From: Alnus glutinosa
Lineage: Eukaryota; Streptophyta; Magnoliopsida; Fagales; Betulaceae
DNA: 64,000 nt
Assembly (NCBI RefSeq): GCF_958979055.1
Contig: NC_084888.1
Span: 1,754,001 to 1,818,000 of the forward strand
Direction of reading: 5' to 3'
Under the pieces are notes generated by a model, which did not search any database, had not been told where the DNA came from, and saw only the letters and a list, made by a program, of their open reading frames with translations. Below are positions 37,504 through 48,118 of this stretch, piece by piece (within the stretch, counting starts at the first letter, position 1; every line of letters starts with the position of its first letter). A program made the position numbers and the translations under genes.

Positions 37504-38868
37504 GTACCAAGAGACAGATAGAGGAGGGCGAGATCACTTTTCGAAGAGGAGGGAGGCGCCATGCTTCCCTCCTCCCATGGTGGTTTAGGTTTCTTGTTTT
37601 GCTTATCTCCTAATCCGTTTTGGGCTATGGATAAATCCAGTGGAGTTGGATCTTCTCCTAGTCCTTTAAGAGCTATGGTGTTTTTATTTGTTTTTCCTAT
37701 TCGGATTTTTTAAGCAAGAAGGCATTGGAAAGTGGCACCGGCGATAGCTGGCAGGGTTTTCTTCTTTTTCCATCTACTGTTGAAGCCAAATCTATATCTA
37801 TCCGCGGGAGCCAGCACGACACGTGCCCCTCTATGGTGTTTGCTGGCCTCCTCCAGTTCTACTGGCTCAAGCCACGACTTCGTTGAACTTCAGTGCCTGG
37901 CGCATTGCCAGTATGCGCTAGGTATCTTCTCCTTGGGCAGCCGCGCGTGTGGGCCACGCTCCGTCTTCCAGGTCGTGATTGGTGGTTCCTAGCGGCCGCC
38001 TGCTGCAATGGGGTTGACACGCGTCGTCTCTGGTGACAGCAGTCTCCCCCGACACCGGATCTGTGATTTGGTGTTTTCTGTTTTGGTTTTTCGGTGTTTT
38101 AGACTTTTAGTGTGATTTTTGCAATTTTGTCTATTAAATTTTTAAGTATATTGGACTTTTAATGACTTAATAACTAGATTAGTCATCTTTCCTTTGTTGT
38201 GGCGCTTTATTGTTAAAGAGATGATTATTTGTCTGTTTCTGTAATATTTGGTATTTGTAGACAGCACCCAAGTCAGAATTTTTTCTGGCTTAGTGTGTAG
38301 AGAATTTTGTACCTCTATTTACTGTATTTGTCTTCGGACGTTTGATATATCAATGAAGATCGATTTTCTTGTTCAAAAAAAAAAAAAAAAGTTGTACCAG
38401 TGGCTTATGGCAACTTGTAAACTGATCATGTAAGACAAAAGGCTCTGGTCAAATATTGGCCTTACTTACTATTCAAACAAATTAAACATAGTATATATTT
38501 AATTAATATTTTAATACTCTCATTTAACAAGTGATGTCTAATACTTGAAATATTTAATTGAAATAAGATATGAATGACGGAAACAATGTTTGTACTTAGG
38601 ATCTTTGCTTAGATATTATGTTAAACCACCACTTATACTAAACATGCACTTAATGACGTAACGGAAGCGATAAACATGAAAAGAGAAACTATATTCTCAA
38701 TGCACAAAAATCAAGATACACGTTGATAGAAAAAATTAATAATATTATCGATGTCAAAACTCCATTTATTCCCCATTATAACTACTTCACACTAATAGTA
38801 AAACCCTAGAGCTATACGAAAGGTAATAAAATTATCCAACGAATGAAAATAAAATAAAATAAAATATG
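37115..38868. other. Intergenic DNA containing a retroposon
   Basis: After the CML41-like 3'UTR come two (AT)n runs (37329-37353 and 37461-37500) and a non-LTR insertion (37501-38399). About 470 bp of AT-rich DNA follows. No gene is seen; ORFs at 37416-37992 and 38248-38433 lie in the retroposon or repeats. Confidence 0.5.
37501..38399 (+). mobile_element. Non-LTR retroposon with poly-A tail and 9-bp target duplication
   Basis: GTTGTACCA occurs at 37501-37509 and again at 38391-38399. The second copy directly follows a 16-A tail (38375-38390). The 881-bp body begins agagacagatagaggaggg and ends tgatatatcaatgaagatcg plus tttcttgttc before the tail, typical of plant LINE-type 3' ends. It contains no long ORF, so it is a truncated or internally deleted copy, or a non-autonomous derivative. 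The insertion site is the edge of an (AT)n run. Confidence 0.8.
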
Positions 38869-40811
38869 GAAAACTTTATTTACCACCCTATCTGTCATCA
38901 CTCTTGTAATCATATTCTTAAACTTTAAAAAGTGTCAACTTAGTGTATTCATCTTCAATTTCATCAATTTGTTAAGATTTTATGTTAAATCATAATCACT
39001 ACTAAAAAAAAGCAGATTCTAGACGGTTTAAAACCATCTAGAAATGCAAAAAAACCGTCTGAAATTGATTTCAGACGGTTTTTTCTAGACGGTTTAAAAC
39101 CGTCTAGGAATATGTGTCGCTAATTAAGGTTCGGGACGGTTTTGCCCAAAACCATCCGCAATTCCAGACGGTTTGGCCCAAACCGTCTAGAACTGGTTCT
39201 GGACGGTTTTGGGCAAAACCGTCCATAAAATTTTGGACGGTTTAAACCAAAACCGTCCAGAATTTGTCTTCTTTTTTTTTTTTTTTTTTAAATTATAATT
39301 ATAATTATTATTTTAAATATAATTATTGTTCTTATTTTTATTTTTATGTTCGGTGGGCGTCTCCGGTTCTACCGGAAATCCATCGGAGAGACGTTCCACC
39401 GGTCCTTCTTCGGTCACTGCCGGTCTCCTTCGGATTCCACCGGTCCTTCTTCGGCTTCTCCGGTCACTGCCGGAAATCCATCGGTCAAATCCAAGAATCA
39501 CAAAACAGAGGAAAAATCCTTCACAAATCAAACAATCTTTCACAATCCAAACCCAAAACAGAGGAAAAATCCTTCACAAATCAAACAATCCTTCACAATC
39601 CAAACCCAAGAATCACAATCCACACTCAATACAACACAAAATTAATGCAAATCTAACCTAAGAATTTCACTTACCTAAAACAAAAAAAATCAAACATCCA
39701 TCCGGTGGCTTGGAGAAAGTGGTGTCGAGGAGGCCGGAAGGGGGGAGAGAAAGAGAGATGAAGGGAGAACCGGCCGGAAATCCACGTATTCCGGCCGGAT
39801 CTGTCTCTGATCCAAACAGAGATTCGGTCGGGCGCGGGTATCGGTCGGATCCGGCCGAATATTTGACCTTCCGCTTCAGATCTGACCTCAGCAACATCAC
39901 CGACTCCGGCCGTGTCCAGATCACGTCGTCCCGTTCCCATCGCCCGTCTCAGTCGCCGACCGCAGAGACAAGAAGAAGAACGAGAGGGAGAGGGAGAGAA
40001 GGGGTCGGACTAATTAAAAAAGAAGGGATCTGGGTCTTTATTTTAAAAGAAAGAAAAAGAAAAAAAATAAAGGAAAAAAATAAAAAGAAAACAGAAGAAA
40101 AAAAAAGAAGTTCAGAGACGGTTTTAGGAAAACCGTATGGAAATTTCCAGACGGTTTTCCTAAAACCGTCCGGAAAAAATGAAAGTAAAAAAATTCAAAC
40201 GGTTTTTTTTTAAACTGTCTATAAATTTAGTGACGGTTTTCCTTAAAACCGTCTGAAAAAAAAAAAGCAAAGAAAAAAATTCAGACGTTTTTTTTAAACC
40301 GTCTGTAAATTTACAGACGGTTTTATTAAAACCGTCTGGAAATTTAAATTTATAGACGGTTTTGAAAAACCGTCTGAAAATTTACGGACGGTTTAAGTAA
40401 AACCGTCGTAATTTTTGATTTTACAGACGGTTTTCAAAAAACCGTCAGTAAATTTTATTTTTCTAGACGGTTTTTAAAACCGTCTAAAAAGAAACCGTCT
40501 AGAATATGCTTTTTTTTAGTAGTGAATGGAAGGGTGTCAAAATTCTCAAAATACTTATTTTTTTAGGAAAAAAAAAAAGGAGAATAAATTGCAAAGATTT
40601 AGGTGTTGGTCAGAATTTAACGAAATTTACAAAAATACCCACGCATAAAAAAAAGGGGTATTTTGGGAATTTTTATCATGTTTAACGGAAAATCTTAACG
40701 AAATGTTAAATTGAAAAAATTGAAAGATAGATAAACTAAATTGACACTTTTTAAAGTTTAAGATTATGATTGTAAAAATGATAAAAGATTAAGATGGTAA
40801 GTGAAGTTTTC
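38869..40811. mobile_element. Old fold-back element split by a CACTA insertion
   Basis: The left part (38869-38996) and the reverse complement of the right part (40525-40811) align. Shared blocks include GAAAACTT, TTACCA, AATCATA and TCTTAAACTTTAAAAAGTGT, then caatttagt/caacttagt, tttcaatt and gttaagatttt. With the CACTA removed, this is an inverted-repeat element of about 415 bp, interrupted near its centre. Confidence 0.7.
38997..40524. mobile_element. Non-autonomous CACTA (En/Spm) DNA transposon with AAT target duplication
   Basis: The 1528-bp element begins CACTACTAAAAAAAAGC and ends with its reverse complement. The terminal inverted repeat is 33 bp with one mismatch. The 3-bp duplication AAT lies at 38994-38996 and 40525-40527, as CACTA elements make. 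Both subterminal zones (about 39015-39265 and 40110-40505) are packed with GACGGTTT / AAACCGTC palindromes, the expected transposase-binding arrays. The GC-rich interior (39350-40000) has short internal duplications (caccggtccttcttcgg; aaaatccttcacaaatcaaa). It holds no transposase, only chance ORFs on both strands. Confidence 0.92.
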
Positions 40812-41464
40812 TTTTATTAAGAAAAATACAATAATTATGAAAATACTTGATGACTACGTCAATCTAAAGATGTAAATCTTCTAAAGGAAATTAAGAGAAT
40901 CATGGGAAGTGATTATCTTGGAGATCTTCATAATCAATATTCTAACAATTTAATCATTTAATTAATATTCTAAAAATTTCACCGTAATATGCTTACTGAG
41001 AATTTAGGAGTCTTTATTTGTAATAGTTATGAATATTTGTTTATTAACGATCAATTAAGAATCCTTTATAATTAGGAATCGTTGTTTATTAAGGATTATG
41101 AGTTTTATTTGTATCGATAAAATTTAAAATTCTTTAATATTTTCTAATTATTTTAAGATTATTACTTGTAACATATATAAAGGCATGTTTTGGTCTTCTT
41201 ATTATCAATAATTAGTCATATATTTAACTAACAAAAATTGTTACTAGCTCAGACAAAATTTATTTTTTCCCGGCGGATTCCAGATCATTTCAAATTAATG
41301 TTGCTTAACTCATATCCTATACCTTCCATTGCTTCATAAACTTTCAATGGTATATTCAAAGAAAGCATGATTTGGGTTTGGTTTGATGCTTGTAATATAT
41401 TTGTTTTCTTTATTCATAAGAAAGATTATCTTTTATTTCACCATTGAACTTAATTATTGAAGAA

Positions 41465-41512
<48 letters not shown>

Positions 41513-42590
41513 GAAGCCATCATGTCATATGTGAAACGCTTTAAGTTAAAGCATTAGTTTTGGGGATCTAATTAATTAGGAAAAGTGGGGAAAAGAAACA
41601 CTAATTATGTTAGCTTTAAGGGTAAGAGAAACTTGACCACATCGATCGATCGTTAACCTTTTTTTTTTTTTTTTTCCTGGAACGTACAGTTCGAGCTAAA
41701 ATCATAGACGTCCACGAGATTATCAACATGAATGTATATTCCTCCGAAGCGTGAACCCACACTATATCATGAAGAAGCTCACAGAAATTCAAAATAATGT
41801 GTTTTATTAAAATAAGAAAAAGAAAAAAAAAAAAAAAAGAAAAAAAAAAAAAAAAGAAAAAGAAAAAAGAGTTCTAGCTCAAAATTCCGGTTTCTTTTTC
41901 ATAAAATGCCCTAATCAATTATTCCTAAAAAGTCCTTTGGAGACTCTTCGTTAGTGGGTCTTTATAGAGCATAATATCAGTATGGGAAGTGAAACTGCAT
42001 TTACCTCCTTGAATTTATACCGATATAATTTGTAGAGTACGATAGAATGCCGACGCCTTAATTAAACACGTCTCTATTTCTAATGAAGAAGATTTATTCC
42101 GTTTAAAAATTAAAAAAAATTAAACACGTCTTTAGAGAAATCCCATAAAAATTAAACAGATTGCTTCCGAAGATTGCGGTGGTTCAACCTTTGAGGCTTA
42201 TATCTAATTATCTATTACGGATAAAGGCCCGCTGCATTTTTATTGTATTGTATGTACCATATTTGAGCAACAAGCCCTATTTATAATTAGGAGATTGTAT
42301 TGAATTCTGCGCACTTCTTACTGAATCACGTTTAGAGGTATGATATTTTGTCGCTTTAAGATATACATTTTGATTAATTTATTCATGTGGTAAGATGGTC
42401 CTTAGTTTTAGAATTTTTTTTTCTAAAAAACAAAAAAAAAATAAAAATTGGCACGTTTAAGGTGGTTTCGCCCTTAATGGCACCGGAAGAAGATTCGACT
42501 CGTGTACGAGAAAAAATATGTCAAAACTCGGAGAATCCGAGGCTCAAAAGTCCGAAGACTGTGACAGTGAAGATCTAACGGCTGCATGAG
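40812..42590. other. Intergenic DNA upstream of the COR413-like gene
   Basis: The DNA is AT-rich with an (AT)n run (41467-41509) and A-rich tracts near 41818-41870. No gene is recognised. The last 300 bp before the coding start are less AT-rich and look like a promoter and leader. Confidence 0.5.
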
Positions 42591-42595
42591 CGTGC

Positions 42596-42601
42596 CACGT
42601 G
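42596..42601. promoter_or_regulatory. CACGTG G-box/ABRE core upstream of the COR413-like gene
   Basis: GCCACGTGC contains the palindromic CACGTG core, about 187 bp before the ATG. In plants this core binds bZIP/bHLH factors, including ABA-responsive ABFs. That would suit a cold/ABA-responsive family, but the site is short and the role is inferred. Confidence 0.4.
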
Positions 42602-42782
42602 CATTCTTCGTCAGTCCACATGGGATTGTCGAATTTCCCAACCTCGCTTGATCTCGGAGTGGGTGCCGTGGGGCTGAGAAAAAGAAAAAGAGTAGACGGC
42701 AAAAGCAAAAAAGGTAGGCACAGATCAAACATGGTCTCCGTGGGTCAGAGAAAATTCGGTGGGCAAGTGTGGCAAGGTAAAG

Positions 42783-45323
42783 ATGGAAAATTTGGGAACG
42801 CGATTTGGTGAAGTGGTTGCTAGTGTTGGGCATGCGGTAGTTGGTGCATCATCCGCTTCTACAGAACAATTAAGCGGGGTTTCAGGCAACTTTCAATGGG
42901 GTGGAACCTTCTCTGCCTTGTGAGTCTCATCTTGCTTATAAGTGATTTCTGTTTTAAGTAAATTTGATGGGTTTTTCTTGTTTACAAAAATTGTATCATT
43001 TAGCAGTGGTTATGGGTGATTTGAATGTGTATTGAAAAGAAGTAGCATACACAGTTGAAGCTGTATTCGATATGAAACTTCAAGCACGATTATTTGGTTT
43101 TTTCATCATGTTGGAAAATTAGTCTTGGATTCTGTGTTTCTTCACAAGCCAAATTTCAACCGTGTTAGAAAATCTGGGGAAACGTACAATATAACCAAAC
43201 TAAGTAATGGAATTTCAAAATTGACATGGTTCTTTTTCTTTGATTCTTTTTTTTTTTTTTTTTTTTTATGATATATTTTTGTCCCTCTAATTTTGGTGTT
43301 GGTTTTTGGGATGGAGTTAGCAAGTTTGACTTCTACTTCAGGTCAAATCTCATATTTCAATCTTATTTTGTAGACTTCATGCTGTTTATTGATCTGTTTT
43401 GTTTGAGAGAGAGAGAGGGGGGGGGGGGAGGGGGTGTAACATATTGTTTATTTTTATATGATAATGAGTTTGTATGTGTTCAAAGGTTCTACTTACCCAA
43501 AAAGAAAGTGTTCTAAGGGTCTCTCTTGAGTTTGTATGTGTTCAATAACAGCTTAGTTGAGTATGAGTCTTTGTCCCAGGGAATAATCCAGTTGATGATT
43601 GCATTCAAGTTCTTTTTCTGCTGCATGCCATATCAATGTAAGAGTATGACCCCAAAAATAGTTCCAGAAAACTCATTGATATGGACTGCTGTGGCCTGTG
43701 TGTGTTGCGCTTGTGCATTTCTCTGGATTAAGAGGACTCTTTTTTCGTAGTAGTTCCCAATTATGGCTTTTCAATGAAGAGGCTGGCTATTCATGTTTAA
43801 TCTATCTATCCATCTATCTATCTCTCTCCTTCTTTTTTTGGGTACAAGTTTTAATTAAAAGGTGTACCAAATATTATGATATCATAGATACACGCAACAT
43901 TTTGATATATTCCTTAACTTCAATATTCAATGAAACCATGATGGCAGTATATGATGTACCCAAATGTGGACTTTACAAGTTTTTGTTTTATTGAGATCCT
44001 AAGATAGTTTATATGAAACGACCTAGGAAAGTACTAGCTGCATTTGCACTATCATTTCAAAATGACTAGTTAAGTTGCAATTGGAACTCTCTAGAATTAC
44101 TTAGCCTACACTATCACTCCAAAAAGACTTGTTAAGTTGCAATTGGAACTCCCTACAATCACTTATAAAGCCTAATCTCACCTAATAAAAAATCAATATG
44201 GAACTTAGAATTTATGGACATCTTTATAACCCACCGACTCAATGAGGACAATTCATGTTTCCAATGTGGGACTAACTTTCAGGGGTGTCTCGATCTCTTT
44301 CACTTAAATTCCTGATGTCCTTGTCAGGGCCCACCCCATACAGTGTCGTAACTTTACATAGTGTTACTAGGTTGCTCTAATATTGTTTGCAACGACCTAG
44401 AGAAAGCATTAACTACATTTAGGTTGTCACTCCAAAAGGACTGGCCAAGTTGCAATTGACGCTTTTTAGAATTACTTATAAAGTTTAGTCTCACCTACTA
44501 AAGAGTCAATGTAAAACTTAATACCCATGAGCATTTTTATAATCCATCCACTTAATGTGCGTAATTCATCTTCTTTATGTGAGATTACCTTTTTGGAGTG
44601 TCACATTACATTTATTATGGTCTCTGACATTCAAAAATCGGTGCTCAGTTTGTTGTTAATGCATTTCTCTCATTAGAAGTCTTGTAATGTATCTTTCTTC
44701 AACAGGATTTTGTTGTTCTTGAACCAAATAGGCCGGAGATCATCTATTCAAACTACCCTTATAGTATTATATCTCTTTACAAGTTTCCCAACTGCGCTGT
44801 TCAAAATTATAAGGTACCCGGCAATTTTCTATTATTGTATTTATTACAGATCTATGTTCTGCTACTATGTTTGCTAAACTTATTAATCTAAGTAATACAG
44901 AGGACAATTTGGTTGTTGGATTGCCTTTCTTGCTGTCACAGCAAACCTCTTCTTCCCTCAAACCTTTCCAGGTTTGAATCAGTTATTGACCATAACAATT
45001 TTTATTTTTATTTTTCATTATGACATGGTGTAATTGCATTACAGTTTACGAATTTCTGCTTTGATTATGTATTATCTATGTTTTCAGCTTCTCGCTTTCT
45101 CCTGTTTGTGATTACTCCTGATTGGGTGGCTGATGGACTACGGGGTAGCATCTGCAGTGGTATTCTTTGCCTTCTAATTGGAGTTTTACTTGTTATAACA
45201 GAGGTGAGAGGAATTGGACGACATAGTAACTGTCAATGCAACTTCCACTGCATTTGTTATTGTCTTGGTATAGCTTTGCTGTTCTTCTTTACAATACGGT
45301 ATCTGTGCCTGGAAACCTGGTAG
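42783..45323 (+). CDS. COR413 family cold-regulated multi-pass membrane protein, 4 exons
   Basis: Coding exons: 42783-42919, 44706-44813, 44901-44971, 45088-45323. All junctions are GT-AG and phase-consistent, giving 183 aa. No single ORF shows it: exon 2 reads ILLFLNQIGRRSSIQTTL..., exon 3 GQFGCWIAFLAVTANLFF and exon 4 ASRFLLFVITPDWVADGLRG. Together these match the COR413/WCOR413 block order (LLxL..R, FPxxxFKxxRGxxGxWIAFxAVxxxLFFPxxFP, then RG...IGxxLxI). About five to six hydrophobic segments are present. Family members sit in plasma or plastid membranes and are induced by cold; their biochemical role is unknown. The first exon is Gly/Ser-rich (residues 1-46). Intron 1 is long (1786 bp) and holds a duplicated LTR-like repeat. 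The ATG at 42783 is the first that stays open into the splice donor. Confidence 0.88.
44015..44604. repeat. Pair of diverged direct repeats (TRIM-like) in intron 1 of the COR413-like gene
   Basis: Two copies (about 44015-44291 and 44389-44604) share, in the same order, acgacctag, a cactccaaaa-gact block, aagttgcaattg, agaattactta, gtctcacctaataaa, tttataacccacc/ttataatccatcc and ggggtgtc/ggagtgtcac. About 97 bp lies between them. The first copy has a further 60-bp internal duplication. The layout suggests the two LTRs of a small TRIM-type retroelement, or a tandem duplication of one repeat. Confidence 0.5.
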
Positions 45324-47233
45324 TCAAATTGTTCTATTGGGAGGGGTGTTACTTCCTAACTTGTGGATCTTTTTATGAGCTTTCTAGGGGCTCTGCAATT
45401 ATAATGAATTTTCTTGATTGATGCATACAAACTTCAACTACTTGTGTGTTTTCTTTTCTTTTTTCCCTGTTCTGGTGTTACTTATGAAAATTATGAGTTT
45501 CGAAAATGATGAATTCAAGCCTGCTTTTTATCTCAAAAATTTGTGCTAGTGTTTGCAAGAATGGCAAGAATGATAACTTTTCTCAGCAATGGGAGGTCAT
45601 CACTGTTGGGGGCTGGACAGAATATCTAGGATCCTTGGATTCTATGTAGGCAAACCTGGCCCCGCACTTGGAGGGTCTCCTTTGTTTTCTTCTTCTTGGT
45701 AGGACTTTAATATAGATGTCAAATCGTGTATAACCAAACAACAAGGCATAAAGAAATTAAACAGCAAGGAACATGTCTAGACTCTATCTGCAACCCTCCA
45801 AAGACTAAAATGTGTTCATTCTCAATTGCCTGGCAATTGCTGCATTATTAGAGATCCTTACTAAAGATATCTGGGGCCTAAACCCCAATCAGTTTGCTCT
45901 TGTATTTTCTATTTAGCTGGGATATATTAGGCTCATAAAATCTCTCTCTCAGGCCATGTGAATGGATGAGTATAATTTTGGGGAGCCAGATTTGCTTGAT
46001 CGCCAACTTCTACCACATGATTGAAAAAGCCTTGCTGCTCTTTCAGTAGAATGAGAAACTTATACATGCTTGCTTGATGTGGACTGTGGAGCCCTGCCAC
46101 TGGCATCTCTTGATCCCATTGATTGGTGTATTATCCTTCTGCAGTCTGCAGATATCAAGGCTTGCATAATGGCCTTAAGTCAAACTTGGTAGTAGTTGAT
46201 ATCGATGGTTGTGGCAATAAGATAAGTAAATACGCGCCGGAGATCTTCTGTGAAAAAATAAACTGTCCAACAGAAAAAATAATGTCCGAAAATCATAGGC
46301 CGGCATTGTAATAGAATAGAAGTATGGTTTTTAGCATTACTTTTTAGTTCGTCTCAATAAGTATAAACGCTTGTGTTGTTGGATATGTTTGTTCCCACCC
46401 GTGACATACAAACTTTTCCCTTTGGACGTTTTCAAAGTGAAGACCAAAGCGTTTTTCCTGAGTCATGGCCTCTGGAATCCACTGTCCAGATGGAAACTTC
46501 AACACCATGACAAATTTGATTAGCTCATCTTTAGATAATGCAATTAAAAATTAGTTCATGAGGTGGGTCTAAATATTAATGTTTCTAGTATTTATATCTA
46601 AATACAAGATATTATTCGATCTCATGTCTAAACAAATAACTTTTTTTTTTTTTTTAATAGATTAAACAAATAAATTTTTGTGTTTGTAAATCCCTGCATA
46701 AAGACCTCTAAGTTCAAAAGTCTTTTTAAAAACGCATAGATGTCCTTATCTTGCAATTAAAAATTAGTTCCTGATGCGCGTGTAGGACTGCTTCTAGTAT
46801 TTTTGTTTTTTTAAACTATTTTTCTAGTATTTATATGGAAATAAAAAATAAAAAATAAAAAAAATCGCTGGTGGGGAAGTTATAGATACATTTCCATACT
46901 TTGTGTTAGGACAACCACCTAATATTATTATTTTTATCTAATTTTTCTAGTATTTATATGGAAATAAAAAAAAATATATATGTGCTGTTATACCTAAATG
47001 AATAAAAATTTTCCACAACTTGGGTTGTAGGAAAATTTATCCAACTCAATTGCTACAAGTGTCATATGCCCATTAAAATTTCCTTATAGCATGTTTTTCT
47101 TACATGCTTTTTTAATAGTATTAATAAAAATAAATGTGCTCACATGTTCAAGGAATACATGACACTTTTAGAGACCAAGCTAAGAATTCTTATAACCTAG
47201 TTAGTCGGAAATTTATATCTTATCTAAAGAGAA

Positions 47234-47382
47234 TAATGCTATAAACCACATTTTTATATCGCAATTATCCTAGAATGATGATGTATCAGTTCTAATCAAT
47301 CTTTCGATCAATCATTGTTAAAATGATTAGTTGAGACTAACGCATCACTATTGTGAAATAAAAATGTGATTTTCTAGCATTA
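47234..47382. mobile_element. MITE-like fold-back element
   Basis: TAATGCTATAAACCACATTT on the left pairs with the reverse complement of the right end (TAATGCTAGAAAATCACATT). Pairing continues through TTTTTAT and atcattntnaa blocks. The TAATGCTA terminus is shared with the element at 30345, so the two may be one family. Confidence 0.65.
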
Positions 47383-47490
47383 CTCATCTAAATAAATAAG
47401 AGTAACGCTACTTGTCGCAGCTATTTTACACTATCTGACTTTAATAAGTGTGAAATGGACATGAAGAATAGCAATTTTTTTAGGAGCTTG

Positions 47491-47628
47491 TTACTTATAC
47501 ATCAGGAGCGCAACAGGGGCACAACAGCCCCTTACATGGAGGTGGGTCCCAGTGTGTAGGGCCCACCTCCATATGAATGGCTGTTGTACCTCTCTTGTGC
47601 GGCTTGTGCCCATGATGTGTAAATAACA
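47491..47628. mobile_element. GC-rich palindromic fold-back
   Basis: The left arm TTACTTATACATCA...GGGGCACAACAGCC...ATGGAGGTGGGTCC pairs with the right arm GGGCCCACCTCCAT...GGCTGTTGTACCTC...TGATGTGTAAATAA. Only a few bases separate the arms at the centre. The unit is about 138 bp, far more GC-rich than its flanks, and has no coding capacity. Confidence 0.65.
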
Positions 47629-48118
47629 TTTTCCATTTTTTTAATAAATAATTTTATTTACGAAGATTGACTTCTTCCCGCTTGCAAATCAATAACATTT
47701 TTAATAGGGACGTTCAATATCAATTGTAACTTGTCCAATCTTCCCAGATTCGAGCGATTACGTTGACCAGCTTTAAAGTTATGGTTGCGATATTTGTTAA
47801 GATTCTCACGAAAGCTGCATGAAGAAAGGAACACAATTTTCATATAGTTTGGTTTCATAAGGAATCAAACTAAATATTCAAAGTCTAGCTGCAAAAGTTT
47901 GAAATTTTAGACAGGTTGAATTTTGGAGAATGAAAATGGCCACAAGGCAACACTTTCCACCCTGTCCCAAGAAGATATATCATGAAGACAAAGTCAACAT
48001 GCCCTGCTTCTCAGAAATTTCTCCATAAACAAAATCCAACTACAACTTGCCAACCAAGTCGATTGATCAAGCAACAGTTTGCCATAACCTCCTTCAGATC
48101 TTTCCACTGCAACCCAGA

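Larger units (their letters stand above)
45324..48118. other. Intergenic DNA with two MITE-like fold-backs
   Basis: The region runs from the COR413 3'UTR to the LYK4 leader. It contains fold-backs at 47234-47382 and 47491-47628. Repeated phrases 'tttttctagtatttatatggaaataaaaaa' occur near 46820 and 46945. No coding sequence is recognised. Confidence 0.5.

Noticed and set aside
39264-40213. ORFs of 76-167 aa inside the CACTA element
   Set aside because: They occur in all frames of a GC-rich, internally duplicated core with no transposase or host-gene similarity that I recognise.
43268-43994. ORFs of 74-98 aa between COR413 exons 1 and 2
   Set aside because: Exon 1 splices directly and in phase to 44706, and nothing in these ORFs resembles COR413 or another family, so they are intronic.
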